A DNA stretch of 64,000 nucleotides from Promethearchaeota archaeon (GTDB taxonomy: Archaea > Asgardarchaeota > Lokiarchaeia > Sigyniarchaeales > SOKP01). How positions within the stretch are numbered: position 1 is the stretch's first letter; the number at the start of each line of letters is the position of its first letter. The notes under the pieces were generated by a model. It saw only the letters and a list, made by a program, of their open reading frames with translations, ran no database searches and was not told where the DNA came from. Location of the stretch: NCBI GenBank assembly GCA_016839705.1, contig JAEOTR010000030.1, positions 39,084-103,083 on the forward strand, read 5' to 3'. Shown one piece after another: positions 53,305 to 62,612 of the stretch. The translations under genes and the position numbers were made by a program.

Positions 53305-54978
53305 ATGTATGAAAAAAAACCTTGGATAAAGTTTTATGACGGTCATGTTCCTGAACATATTGATTACGCTCGAACCACCATGTACAACGCGGTGGTAAAA
53401 ACTGCAGAAAAATATCCCCATTCAATTGCTTATGATTTTATGGATAACGAATCTACTTATCAACAGATGGTTGAACAAATAGATCAATGTGCTAGAAGTT
53501 TAGCTAATTTAGGATTAAAACCTGGGGATAGAATGACCATAGCGATGCCAACATCTCCTCAAGGAGTCATTTGCTTTTACGCAATAAATAAAATTGGTGC
53601 AATCGCTAGTATGATCCACCCACTAAGTCCACCTAAACAAATAGAATTCTTTTTGAATCTAAGTAGAAGTAATTTTGCCCTTACGATTGATAGTGTATAT
53701 CCAAATTTCAAACAAATTTTAAGTAACACGAATCTGAAAGGATTAATTCTAACTCAATTTAGCCAAGATGAAATAGATGTGGTAGACTCTCAGCTAATAT
53801 TCCGGTGGAATGATATCATGGCGAAGTCATATCCGGAAACACCTGAATTTAAGAAGGATCCTGATGAAATGGCAGTCATTTTATATTCGGGAGGGACAAC
53901 TGGAGTACCAAAAGGTATAATGCTTTCAAATTACAATTTTATAGCAGAGGGAACACAAGTTGCTACTTGGATGAATATGTCAGATAAGGATTCTTCACTT
54001 GCAATATTGCCGATTTTTCATGGATTTGGATTAGGAGTATGTGTTAATGCAATATTCATGGGAGGGGGTAAAAGTATCCTAGTTCCATCATTTACTCCCG
54101 ATCAAGTTGCTGATTTAATTAAAAATAAAAAACCAACTTTAATCTTTGGTGTACCTACTTTATATGAAGCCCTTAATAGAAACAAAAAATTTCAGAAAAC
54201 AAACCTAAGTTTCTTAAAAGCAGCCTTTTGTGGTGCCGATACATTAGCACGTACTACAAAGGAAAAATTTGAAGAGATTTGCAAAAATAATGGTTCTGAT
54301 GTTCAACTTCGTGAAGGATATGGATTGACCGAAGCTGTTACAGGAATATGTGCTATGCCCTTAGGAGAATACAGGGAGAGAAGCATCGGTATTCCAATGT
54401 CAGATATGATGATGAAAGTAGTAGAAATTGGAACCATTAATGAAGTTTCGGCTGACCAAGAAGGTGAATTGTGTATTCATGGACCTGCTGTCATGTTAGG
54501 GTATTTGAATAAACCTGAAGAGACAGCAAAAACACTTAAAAAGCATGATGATGGAAAAATTTGGTTACATACTGGAGACATTGCCACTATGGATAAGGAT
54601 GGATTCTTTTATTTCAAACTTCGGCTAAAGCGAATGATTAAATCCTCTGGTTTTAATGTCTATCCTGCTCAGGTAGAGGATATTCTTTATAAACACCCAG
54701 ATGTTCTCGAAGCTTGTGTTATAGGAGTACCTGATGAAAAACAAGTACAAACAGTGAAAGCTTTTGTTGTTTTAAATGATGGATATAAGGAGACCCCAAA
54801 TTTAGCAAAAGATATTATTAAATTTTGTCAAGAAAATTTGTTAAAATGGTGTTGTCCAAGAGAAATTGAGTTTAGTAAGCAACTACCAAAAACTCTTGTT
54901 GGAAAAATTGATTTTAAGTTATTAGAGGAACAAGAAAAGGAAAAGTTAAAAGCAGTCGGGAAATTCTTTGGAGAATAA
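53305..54978 (+). CDS. AMP-forming acyl-CoA synthetase
   Basis: 557 residues of the adenylate-forming family. YSGGTTGVPKGIMLS (P-loop, about 193-207), GYGLTEAVTG (substrate loop), HTGDIATMDKDGFFYF (ATP ribose Asp) and the C-terminal LKRMIKSSGFNVYP and PKTLVGKIDF (catalytic Lys) are all present. It activates a carboxylic acid, probably a medium or long fatty acid or an aromatic acid, with ATP and couples it to CoA. AAAGGT lies seven bases before the ATG. It is flanked by the surface protein and a fragment of a similar protein, so it may have been inserted between duplicated copies. Confidence 0.9.
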   Translation: MYEKKPWIKFYDGHVPEHIDYARTTMYNAVVKTAEKYPHSIAYDFMDNESTYQQMVEQIDQCARSLANLGLKPGDRMTIAMPTSPQGVICFYAINKIGAIASMIHPLSPPKQIEFFLNLSRSNFALTIDSVYPNFKQILSNTNLKGLILTQFSQDEIDVVDSQLIFRWNDIMAKSYPETPEFKKDPDEMAVILYSGGTTGVPKGIMLSNYNFIAEGTQVATWMNMSDKDSSLAILPIFHGFGLGVCVNAIFMGGGKSILVPSFTPDQVADLIKNKKPTLIFGVPTLYEALNRNKKFQKTNLSFLKAAFCGADTLARTTKEKFEEICKNNGSDVQLREGYGLTEAVTGICAMPLGEYRERSIGIPMSDMMMKVVEIGTINEVSADQEGELCIHGPAVMLGYLNKPEETAKTLKKHDDGKIWLHTGDIATMDKDGFFYFKLRLKRMIKSSGFNVYPAQVEDILYKHPDVLEACVIGVPDEKQVQTVKAFVVLNDGYKETPNLAKDIIKFCQENLLKWCCPREIEFSKQLPKTLVGKIDFKLLEEQEKEKLKAVGKFFGE

Positions 54979-55015
54979 TTCTTATATTTATGTTTTAATA
55001 TGTACCGAGGAATAA

Positions 55016-55141
55016 ACCAGATATTATCTTCCAATAATTCCCGGTTACCCAATCGAAATTATAATTTTTTCGACTATTGCTGCGATTGGAGTACTTTTAT
55101 TATTATTTAAGATGAGGAGAGTACAGATAAATTTCTCCTAA
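55016..55141 (+). pseudogene. C-terminal fragment of a surface-protein paralogue
   Basis: A short frame without a start codon (a stop lies immediately before) encodes TRYYLPIIPGYPIEIIIFS and then a membrane helix ending KMRRVQINFS. It matches the C-terminus of the exported protein at 52670 (TRYYLPIIPGFQTELLLFS). Only the anchor part survives, directly after the acyl-CoA synthetase gene, so an ancient second copy has lost its body. Confidence 0.7.
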
Positions 55142-55153
55142 ACCTACACTCCC

Positions 55154-57049
55154 TCATTTATTTGTAAATATTTCTTTAATAAATCCTTCTAAAAAGGGAA
55201 AATCTTTTACCTCAATAACTTGGTTTGTCTGATTAAATTTATTTAGTATCTGCATCATGGAAGTATTCTTTTGAAAGTTCTCTGTAAAATTAGCTAATTT
55301 TTTTTTAGCTATATATGTCTGACCCTTGAATACATAACAAAAAGAAAAATCCGCGATATTGTTCATAAGAACAGTATATTGACCGAACTTAGCTCGATCA
55401 AGCCCCACGGAGAAAACTTCATCACTAAACGAAGTAAGAGCAGATAAAAAGCCCCCGAAAATCTCATCTTCGATTTTTATTTCATCAGAAAAAGGATATG
55501 AAAATAGGAGAATCCCCCCTCCTGCTAGTATTAAAAGCAACACGGGTTCTTCATTAATCAACTCTGGTGCCTTTATCGCACGTTTTCGCTGCAAAAGTTC
55601 TACTGATTCATTTAATGATGCTAAAGCCATTCGTTCTGAGATGGGAGCATCAGATGCTTTGAATTCCTCCCATTTATCTAGTTGCTCCAATAAGTTATCG
55701 TGTTCAGTTGAAATAGCACGGGCTAACAATTGAAGACTATGTTCCTCAGCAATGTGCTGAGCTTGAGTTAAATATCGTCGAGTATCCCCCATATTCATCT
55801 GAAGCAAAGAAATTTTCCCATATAATAAATGTGCTTGAGCTTGTAAAGTATAAGAATTTGTCCGTTCTGATTCCTTTAGTAGTCTTATAACAAGTGGTTT
55901 AATATCATCAATTATTTTTAAATTATTAGTTGAACGCAATTCTTCAAGATAATAATCACATAGTTCGATTAAAACTTCTGAGAATTCCTCTGATAGTCCG
56001 TGATTTGCTATTGATTTCGTAGATTTATGCTTCTCTGTTAATTGTTTTAGAATTTTCTCAGCTTCAGCTCGATCTCGAATACGTGAGCTTGATCTTAACA
56101 ATCGTGCTTTTGACAATCTATACCAGGGGTATTTTTCTGATTTTTTGTTTTGTTCTAGATAATGAGAGAAACGTTCTAGGTATTCTTGTGCTTCATCAGG
56201 AGAATCCTTGTATAAAAACACTTTTATCAAGCTGGTGTAATCGACTGAGACCCAAGCAACCCAGAGTCCAGGTGTGGTTTGTTCGAATATTTTCAAACTT
56301 TTTTTTAAATATTCAATTGCTTGGTCTAGATCTCCTTTTTGAAAAAAAATTGTACCAATAAATTGGTAAAGCCCTGCTCGTCCCATTTTAGTTATTAAAC
56401 TACTTCCCTTGTAAAGAGCCAAACTCTCTTCATTATATTTTAATGCTAAATCTAATTCCCCTTTGAAAGTGTAAGAACCTCCTAGTATATTTAAAACATG
56501 AGGTACAATGGATAAAGATATATAATAATTTTTAAAAATTTCCAGACACTTTTTATGGTGTTTTATAGCTTTATCATAATTATGCTCCCAATAATGGAAA
56601 TAACCCTTCATAAAAAATAGATAACCCTCTCTCAGTTTAACCTCGTAAGGAGGTTCTTGTGATGCTGATTTAAGCAATTTCTCACAAGATACAACATCTT
56701 CCCATAACTTAGGAGCTCTTCCTAGTAGAACCATAATTTGCCATTTTAAAAAGATAGAATCAATTATAAGCAAGGGTTTATTCTGCTTTCTACTCTCCTG
56801 ATAATTTTCTTCTACTATTTTAAGACATTCTTGAACTCTTCCCATATAAAACAAAATAAATGCTTTAAGACCCCGATAATTATGTAGATCATCTTGATTT
56901 AGTTCTTCTACATTTTCAAAATTCGCTATTGATTCTAAAGCTTCCTCTTCTTTTCCCTCATTTAAAAGATTCAACGCTTGTTCTAATTCCTTATGCATTG
57001 GAATTCGTATGAGATTTTTATCTTTTTGTCTTTCTTGTATAAAATTCAT
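55154..57049 (-). CDS. TPR-repeat protein with longin/roadblock-like C-terminal domain
   Basis: 631 residues. Residues about 15-450 hold roughly ten tetratricopeptide-type helix pairs (for example AIKHHKKCLEIFKNYYISLS, DLDQAIEYLKKSLKIFEQ). The last ~130 residues (VLLLILAGGGILLFSYPFSD, then SFSDEVFSVGLDRAKFGQYT and a final helix) have the strand-strand-helix order of longin or roadblock domains. Such fusions are seen in Asgard archaea, where longin-type domains are linked to small GTPase control. The likely role is a scaffold for protein complexes. No GTPase gene lies in the window. It converges on the surface-protein fragment. Confidence 0.75.
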   Translation of the reverse strand: MNFIQERQKDKNLIRIPMHKELEQALNLLNEGKEEEALESIANFENVEELNQDDLHNYRGLKAFILFYMGRVQECLKIVEENYQESRKQNKPLLIIDSIFLKWQIMVLLGRAPKLWEDVVSCEKLLKSASQEPPYEVKLREGYLFFMKGYFHYWEHNYDKAIKHHKKCLEIFKNYYISLSIVPHVLNILGGSYTFKGELDLALKYNEESLALYKGSSLITKMGRAGLYQFIGTIFFQKGDLDQAIEYLKKSLKIFEQTTPGLWVAWVSVDYTSLIKVFLYKDSPDEAQEYLERFSHYLEQNKKSEKYPWYRLSKARLLRSSSRIRDRAEAEKILKQLTEKHKSTKSIANHGLSEEFSEVLIELCDYYLEELRSTNNLKIIDDIKPLVIRLLKESERTNSYTLQAQAHLLYGKISLLQMNMGDTRRYLTQAQHIAEEHSLQLLARAISTEHDNLLEQLDKWEEFKASDAPISERMALASLNESVELLQRKRAIKAPELINEEPVLLLILAGGGILLFSYPFSDEIKIEDEIFGGFLSALTSFSDEVFSVGLDRAKFGQYTVLMNNIADFSFCYVFKGQTYIAKKKLANFTENFQKNTSMMQILNKFNQTNQVIEVKDFPFLEGFIKEIFTNK

Positions 57050-57360
57050 GTATATCGATGGGTTTTTTCTTATTATTGATTTCTAATTCTTATTGATTTC
57101 TACACTTTAGTTAAAAATTAAGAAGATAATTTTCCTTAAAAGATTAATTCTTATCGATCTTTTTATCTCTTAGATAAGCTTCTAATTTAACAGTATTATA
57201 CATTATCAAAATTCAACATGCTATGACGAATTTCGTCGCACTCCCCTTTTAAATAAACTTAAATTCAATTCTACAATTCCCTATCTATCAAAATACTAAA
57301 TAACAAAAAAAGTGATGTAAGATATCTTTTAACGAGTTAAGTAAAAAATTAGCGGAATTT
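57050..57360. other. Divergent intergenic region before cdhD
   Basis: About 310 bases between the TPR gene (leftward) and cdhD (rightward). A TATA-like element is at 57247-57256. No RNA gene or repeat is evident. Confidence 0.4.
57247..57256 (+). promoter_or_regulatory. Putative promoter of cdhD
   Basis: TTTTAAATAA after a C-rich CTCCCC stretch could be a BRE/TATA pair. Transcription would begin near 57280, leaving a leader of about 80 bases. Confidence 0.35.
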
Positions 57361-58515
57361 ATGAAAGATACCGAAGAAGTCGAACTTAATGACGTAGATC
57401 TATTCGCTGAGTATCTTGAACTCCAAATGTTACCTGGAATCGTTCAAACTGCGGCTCAAGCTGTTCTACCAGGGGTGCCAGGAAAAGCTGAATGGACTCC
57501 AGCCAAATTCGCACTCGATTTAGACTATCCCGGGAAAATCCAAACAATAGAATTTATTCGATCAAATGGGAAAAAGGCGGTTATTGGAGGGGAAGTAGTA
57601 CCACCCTTTTACAATTTTCTTGGATTAGATAAAAGGAATCCGAACCCTCCCTTAGTCACTTATGATGTATTTGACATGGGTGCAGATATGATGCTTCCTA
57701 AACCAATTAAAGAGCAATATGGAGATGTTTTAGCTAATCCTGCTGAATGGGCTAAATTTGCTGTTAACAAGTTTGGAGCTGAATGCATAACATTTCATTC
57801 GCTCTCGATAGATCCCGCGATGGGCGATAAACCTGTCTCGCAATCTCGGAAATTTCTTGAAGATATTCTCCAAGCTGTTGACGTTCCAGTTATTATCGGA
57901 TGTTCTGGAAATAAAAAGAAGGATGTAGAATTGTTTGAAGTTACCGCAGCAGCAACAGAAAGCGAAGTTTTAATGCTTTCAGCAGCAGATAAGGCTACTT
58001 GGGAAGAAGTAATCCCCCTAGCAGTCAAATACGACCATAATTGTCTTCTATGGACAAGTTTAGACTTGAACAATCAAATTAAAATGAATAAGGATGCATT
58101 AGAATTAGGACTTGCTCCCAACCGAATAGTTATGGATCCTACATGTGCCACTTTGGGCTATGGGATGGAATATTCTTTCAGTATTTACCAACGGATGCGA
58201 ATAGCAGGATTATTAGGAGAAACTGATTTAGCATATCCTATAAGCGGAGGAACTACAAACGCCTGGGGTGCACGTGAAGCATGGATGAGTGAAAAAATAG
58301 CACCAGAATGGGGGCTGAGGGAGTATCGAGGCCCTATGTGGGAAATTATAAATGCTTTATGTTTAAGCCTTGTAGGACTTGATTTGGCTATGATGTTTCA
58401 CCCTATTGCCGCCAAACATGTAAAAGAGATAACAACCCAATTCTTTAAAGCTGTACCAAAAGAGTTAGAAGCAAAAGGCTATACCGATTGGGTTAACGCC
58501 AATTTGAAACGTTAA
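57361..58515 (+). CDS. cdhD: CO dehydrogenase/acetyl-CoA synthase delta subunit
   Basis: 384 residues of the corrinoid iron-sulfur protein small subunit (TIM barrel). Characteristic stretches are NPPLVTYDVFDMGADMMLPK, DVPVIIGCSGNKKKD, APNRIVMDPTCATLGYGMEY, the SGGTTNAWGAREAWM loop and EYRGPMWEIINA. With its large partner it passes a methyl group from tetrahydropterin to the acetyl-CoA synthase in the Wood-Ljungdahl pathway. The other Cdh subunits are not in this window, so the complex is encoded elsewhere. The ribosome site is weak. It is the clearest marker of the organism's carbon metabolism here. Confidence 0.94.
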   Translation: MKDTEEVELNDVDLFAEYLELQMLPGIVQTAAQAVLPGVPGKAEWTPAKFALDLDYPGKIQTIEFIRSNGKKAVIGGEVVPPFYNFLGLDKRNPNPPLVTYDVFDMGADMMLPKPIKEQYGDVLANPAEWAKFAVNKFGAECITFHSLSIDPAMGDKPVSQSRKFLEDILQAVDVPVIIGCSGNKKKDVELFEVTAAATESEVLMLSAADKATWEEVIPLAVKYDHNCLLWTSLDLNNQIKMNKDALELGLAPNRIVMDPTCATLGYGMEYSFSIYQRMRIAGLLGETDLAYPISGGTTNAWGAREAWMSEKIAPEWGLREYRGPMWEIINALCLSLVGLDLAMMFHPIAAKHVKEITTQFFKAVPKELEAKGYTDWVNANLKR

Positions 58516-58521
58516 CTTCAA

Positions 58522-58557
58522 TTTTTCTTTTTTTACAAAAAAAGAATATATTTTTTT
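58522..58557 (+). terminator. Hairpin and poly-T terminator of cdhD
   Basis: CTTTTTTT (58527-58534) can pair with AAAAAAAG (58537-58544) over a two-base loop, and seven T residues follow at 58551-58557. Confidence 0.45.
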
Positions 58558-58593
58558 AAATTTTTTTATATCATATCTATTCCTTGAAATTGT

Positions 58594-58911
58594 CTATTCG
58601 ACACATTTCCATGAATCAGTGATTAAATGATATTCGGAGAATTTATCACTAATTTTAGACAGGGGGTTTTTATGTTGGCTTTCTACTTTTATTACTTCAC
58701 CTACTAATTCAATTTTTTCTTTACAAGAGATTGAATTTTTGGTATATACTACAATCTGATGACCATCGCTCAAATCAAAATAATTCATAAATGGATGAGA
58801 ATCAATATAGGTAGTAAGATGTTGCCGTATAGCTTTACCTATTTCCCCAACAATCTTAACTTTTTTTCCAAGATTATTAGTAAGATCAAAATAATTAGAA
58901 ACAGTATCCAT
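58594..58911 (-). CDS. Small OB-fold-like protein
   Basis: 105 residues. The strand pattern (NNLGKKVKIVGEIGKAIRQH, YFDLSDGHQIVVYTK, EKIELVGEVIKVESQ) resembles an OB fold, the small beta barrel that binds nucleic acid or oligosaccharide. There is one Cys near each end of the fold (SCKEK, SWKCVE). No catalytic motif is seen. It converges on cdhD. The identification rests on strand pattern only. Confidence 0.55.
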   Translation of the reverse strand: MDTVSNYFDLTNNLGKKVKIVGEIGKAIRQHLTTYIDSHPFMNYFDLSDGHQIVVYTKNSISCKEKIELVGEVIKVESQHKNPLSKISDKFSEYHLITDSWKCVE

Positions 58912-59071
58912 AATTATGTTTTTTTAGGCAATTCTAAATTATTTGATATTTAATATGATTATAAAGTTTATATCATTTATTTGATACACTTCACATTAAA
59001 CAATATTTTAAATTATTATATCAATTAAATAAGTAATTAATAGTGGAGTTGAAATACAGAGGTAATTTCAT

Positions 59072-59857
59072 TTGGATAATGAAGATGTTGGTAGATACTG
59101 GGATGAAAATGCGGAAAATTGGACAAAGCTTGTAAGAATGGGATATGATCGCTATAGGAACTTAGTTAATTCTCCTGCTTTTTTTAAAATGCTGCCAGAA
59201 GTTTTAAATTTAGAAGGATTAGATATTGGTTGCGGAGAAGGATATAATACAAAGATAACGGCAAAGTTAGGAGCAAAAGTTACGGCAATTGATATTTCTA
59301 AAGTGTTTATCCAGTATGCAAATCAAAGTGAAGAAAAGGAACCATTGGGTATTAAATATCAAGTTGCTAGTGGGACAAATCTTCCCTTTTCAAACGATCA
59401 CTTTGACTTTGCAATAGCTACAATGAGTCTTATGGATATGGCAGATAACGAGAAAGCAATACAAGAAGCCTATAGAGTCATAAAATCTGGGGGATTCTTT
59501 CAGTTTTCAATTCTCCATCCTTGTTTTGCCGATCCTGATCATGAATGGGTTAGAAATGAAGAAGGAAAAAAGATTGGTTTTGTTGTAAAAAATTATTTTA
59601 AGAAACACAATGGAGAACTTGAAGAATGGATATTCGGTGCAGCTCCTAAAGAGATTACTGAAAAAATGAAAAATTTCATAGTCCCACGTTTTTCTCGAAC
59701 TTTATCTGAATGGTTAAATTTGTTAATTGAAAACGGTTTCATCTTAGAAAGATTTTGTGAACCTTATACAGATGATGAAATTTTAAAGAAATTTCCAGAG
59801 GGTTATGAAGCTTGGGTTATTCCATGGTTTTTGATTATTCGCTGTCGAAAACCCTAA
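59072..59857 (+). CDS. Class I SAM-dependent methyltransferase
   Basis: 261 residues from TTG 59072 (GAGGT eight bases upstream). The SAM-binding LDIGCGEGYNTKITAKLG (about 50-67), the acidic end of strand 2 (AIDISKVFI) and the ATMSLMDMADNEKAI region give a Methyltransf_11/UbiE-like fold. It probably methylates a small molecule. The end overlaps by four bases the 3' end of the convergent MtaA-like gene. No partner suggests the substrate. Confidence 0.86.
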   Translation: MDNEDVGRYWDENAENWTKLVRMGYDRYRNLVNSPAFFKMLPEVLNLEGLDIGCGEGYNTKITAKLGAKVTAIDISKVFIQYANQSEEKEPLGIKYQVASGTNLPFSNDHFDFAIATMSLMDMADNEKAIQEAYRVIKSGGFFQFSILHPCFADPDHEWVRNEEGKKIGFVVKNYFKKHNGELEEWIFGAAPKEITEKMKNFIVPRFSRTLSEWLNLLIENGFILERFCEPYTDDEILKKFPEGYEAWVIPWFLIIRCRKP

Positions 59858-60930
59858 TTAAAATTAAGTGGGTATGTGCCCCATTTTTTTATTGCTTTTG
59901 GAATTTCCATAATGTTGTTCAATGAAACGCCCCATGGAAGACAACAAATAGGGCCAACTACATATCTTCCACCAGTTGCTAAATTCATGATGTTTTCTTT
60001 TACTTTATTTTCAACATCTTGGGGAGTACCATTTAATAATTCTCGACTTACATCAATATTTGCTCCTATAATTGTCACATTTGGGAATTTTTCTTTAAAA
60101 TTTACCCAATATTCAATATCTAAAGGATGTGAGCCATTGACAGCTAATAGATCAATTTCCTTACAAACTTCATCGAAGTACGGGGTCGTGCCACAATTAT
60201 GGAGTATTATACTGGCTTTCGTTTCTTTTTGGATTCGTTTAATAAACTGCCCCTCAAATTTCATTGCATCTTCGAAACTCATCATGTGTTTGTTAAAAGA
60301 ATAACCAGTAAAGAAAATCATTCCAATCCCTCCTACTTTTTCCTTGTAAAAATTAAGGATATCCATCTGTGATTTATATACTTTTTCACATAATTTTAAT
60401 AATAAATCCGGATTACGACGCATGTCTCTATAAGCTTGTATACCTCTTAATTCTTGAACTACAGACCAAATTCCAAGACATAACCCACCCATTCCTAGTT
60501 TTTTATTAATTATATCAAGAGCGGAAATACATGTATCCCATACAGAAATTTTTCTATGATCTGGGATTTCAAGTTTATCAATATCTTCTTCTGTCTTGCA
60601 TACAACACCTTGTTTTGCCATGAAAACTTTATAATCGAACCATTTTATAGATTCCTTTTTGTTATTTGCTTCAGCAAAAGCCAATGCTTCTCCCGGACCG
60701 GCATAGGCCGTTGGAATCGAAATCGTATCCGCTTTTAAAAATTCAAATGTTGTAATAGCAGCATTAGCATAATTTTTTGGAGAAGCTATGATTTCTTTAT
60801 AAGTTTTACCTGTTATTCGACAAATCATTTCTTCACAAGCTAATGGAAAATAAGGTACCCTATCAATTTCATTTGTCCCAAAAAATGTTCCGATGATTCT
60901 TTTTCTTGATGCATCCCAATCATATGGCAA
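59854..60930 (-). CDS. MtaA/uroporphyrinogen-decarboxylase-family methyltransferase
   Basis: 358 residues of the uroporphyrinogen decarboxylase-like family. The zinc-binding His/Cys pair IILHNCGTTPYFDE and a later Cys (PICCLPWGVS) follow the H-x-C...C pattern of methylcobamide:coenzyme M methyltransferases (MtaA/MtbA), not of true UroD. It should take a methyl group from a corrinoid protein to a thiol or another acceptor. It starts (TTG) two bases after the stop of the corrinoid protein gene, so the two are co-expressed; GGAGG precedes the TTG within the upstream gene's end. No methylamine- or methanol-specific first methyltransferase is adjacent. Confidence 0.86.
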   Translation of the reverse strand: MPYDWDASRKRIIGTFFGTNEIDRVPYFPLACEEMICRITGKTYKEIIASPKNYANAAITTFEFLKADTISIPTAYAGPGEALAFAEANNKKESIKWFDYKVFMAKQGVVCKTEEDIDKLEIPDHRKISVWDTCISALDIINKKLGMGGLCLGIWSVVQELRGIQAYRDMRRNPDLLLKLCEKVYKSQMDILNFYKEKVGGIGMIFFTGYSFNKHMMSFEDAMKFEGQFIKRIQKETKASIILHNCGTTPYFDEVCKEIDLLAVNGSHPLDIEYWVNFKEKFPNVTIIGANIDVSRELLNGTPQDVENKVKENIMNLATGGRYVVGPICCLPWGVSLNNIMEIPKAIKKWGTYPLNFN

Positions 60931-60931
60931 T

Positions 60932-61573
60932 TTAAGAAACCTCCATTAGCTTTTTTATTAATTTTACACCTTCCCATCCGTCTTTCGTCCACGCATCAGC
61001 GCCTACCTGTTTACATGATTCTTCAGATAAAATTCCCCCCCCTAAAATAATTTTCGCATTAATTCCTTCTCGTTTAAGCAGTGCTATAGTTTCTTTCATT
61101 TTAGAAATCGTGACGGTTAATAGCCCACTTATTCCAATAATGTCCGCATTTTCTTTCTTCGCAGCTTCTAAGAATCTTTCAGGAGAAACATCCACTCCTA
61201 AATCAATAACTTCAAATCCTTGACCTTGTAATAGTGCAATGACTAAACTTTTACCTATATCGTGTAAGTCACCTTCAGGAGTTCCAATTAAGACTTTAAC
61301 AGGTGTTTCGTGAGTTCCTTCTTTTAATTTTGGTTTAATCACATTCATGCAATCATTAATAGCATCCGCAGCTAACAGCATATCTCCGAGAAAATATTCT
61401 CCCTTTTCATATTTCAATCCAACATTTTCTGCTCCTCTTATTATAACTTCATTTAGTATTCGTTTGGGATCAACTTTAGCTTTTAGAGCTTTTTTAGTTA
61501 AGTTAATCGTATCTTCTGATTTTCCTTTTATAATTGTACTCCTTAATTTTTCCAAAAGATCGTTATCATTCAA
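60932..61573 (-). CDS. Corrinoid-binding methyl-carrier protein (MtbC/MtaC-like)
   Basis: 213 residues. The N-terminal cap (about 1-85) is the helical B12-binding-2 domain; the C-terminal Rossmann-type domain has the cobalt-ligating GDLHDIGKSLV (His104), then ISGLLTVTISKMK and the IILGGGILSEE loop that hold the cofactor tail. Such proteins carry a methyl group on cobalt between a substrate methyltransferase and the MtaA-type acceptor enzyme. Start is TTG. The MtaA-like gene follows with one base between. The methyl donor is unknown. Confidence 0.94.
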   Translation of the reverse strand: MNDNDLLEKLRSTIIKGKSEDTINLTKKALKAKVDPKRILNEVIIRGAENVGLKYEKGEYFLGDMLLAADAINDCMNVIKPKLKEGTHETPVKVLIGTPEGDLHDIGKSLVIALLQGQGFEVIDLGVDVSPERFLEAAKKENADIIGISGLLTVTISKMKETIALLKREGINAKIILGGGILSEESCKQVGADAWTKDGWEGVKLIKKLMEVS

Positions 61574-61815
61574 AACTATTACACTACTGTTATTTCTAAA
61601 AATTCTACTATTAAGCGCTAATTAATATTCTTATTAAAACCATTTTTCAAATAAACTTTATTATTCCCAGAAATACTCTATAAACCACCCTTTAATTATA
61701 GACTTTAGTCGTTTATATCGAATTTAAATTAGAAATTTAAATATACTCATTCGAATATCCAAAAATAATGAAAAAATTTGTAAAAATAAAAGTAAATTAT
61801 CTGAGAAAAACTTCT

Positions 61816-62043
61816 TTATACTTTCTCAATTTTCAAGTAATAATTCTCGCCATCAACTTTAAATTCTAATATTTTATCACTATGTTTTTCTATGTACCGT
61901 TTTATATTTTCTCCCGCTTCTGCGAAATCTCCTGTAACTTCAATTATATCTCCACTTTTCATCTCAAGAAGTTGTCTTTTAGTTTTTGCTACTGGCATTG
62001 GGCATACTAGTCCAGAACAATCTAATTTACGTGAGGTTACCAT
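61816..62043 (-). CDS. TusA-family sulfur carrier protein
   Basis: 75 residues. The TusA/SirA signature LDCSGLVCPMPVAKTKRQL is present, with the active Cys14 in the CPMP motif, followed by the two-strand, two-helix fold (DIIEVTGDFAEAGENIKRY). It relays sulfane sulfur as a persulfide. It follows the DsrE-like gene by 22 bases on the same strand, and the two probably cooperate. Confidence 0.93.
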   Translation of the reverse strand: MVTSRKLDCSGLVCPMPVAKTKRQLLEMKSGDIIEVTGDFAEAGENIKRYIEKHSDKILEFKVDGENYYLKIEKV

Positions 62044-62065
62044 TTTTTATCAATTCACGTTCCAT

Positions 62066-62425
62066 CTAGCTAAATAAGACTTTATCAGCTTCAACACACA
62101 TATCAACAAATCCATTCATAGTCGTTTTTTTAATACCTTCAATCAGTTCCTCTTCCGTCATACCCCGAGCTTTCATACATACACCACAAACTTTCACGGT
62201 TGCACCTTCGGAAATCACATCTTTCATCCATTTTTCGAGGTTATCATAAGTAGAGGGATCTTGATTCTTCTTCCCTACAAAAATTCCATCTTCAACTAAA
62301 AAAATATTGATTTTATGATCTTCCAATAGCGCGGTATAAGCAAACCTTAGCATTGTAAAGGGTCTTTCCTTTGTGTAAGGGCCATCTGAAATGATAACAG
62401 TAAAAATTTTGTTTTTATCGCTCAT
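62066..62425 (-). CDS. DsrE-family protein
   Basis: 119 residues. IFTVIISDGPYTKERPFTM and the cysteine-bearing VKVCGVCMKARGMTEEELIE near residue 80 match DsrE/DsrF-type sulfur-relay proteins; the CGVC pair can carry a persulfide. It probably acts with the TusA-like protein encoded directly downstream. A sulfur-oxidation or cofactor-sulfuration role is likely; the final acceptor is unknown. It diverges from a LysR regulator, which may control the pair. Confidence 0.88.
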   Translation of the reverse strand: MSDKNKIFTVIISDGPYTKERPFTMLRFAYTALLEDHKINIFLVEDGIFVGKKNQDPSTYDNLEKWMKDVISEGATVKVCGVCMKARGMTEEELIEGIKKTTMNGFVDMCVEADKVLFS

Positions 62426-62612
62426 TTTTAGTTTCCCTATTTTTATATTAGTGTAATAAAAAGTCTATCTTTGATAGAATAAACAGTAAGAGATTTATTA
62501 ATTTTTTCGTAATGGTTTATCAAAAAAATCGATAAATAAAAATAGATTAATGACTGTATATTAAATGATAATAATTAATTGAATGAAATATAATTTGAAG
62601 GCGATTTATAGA

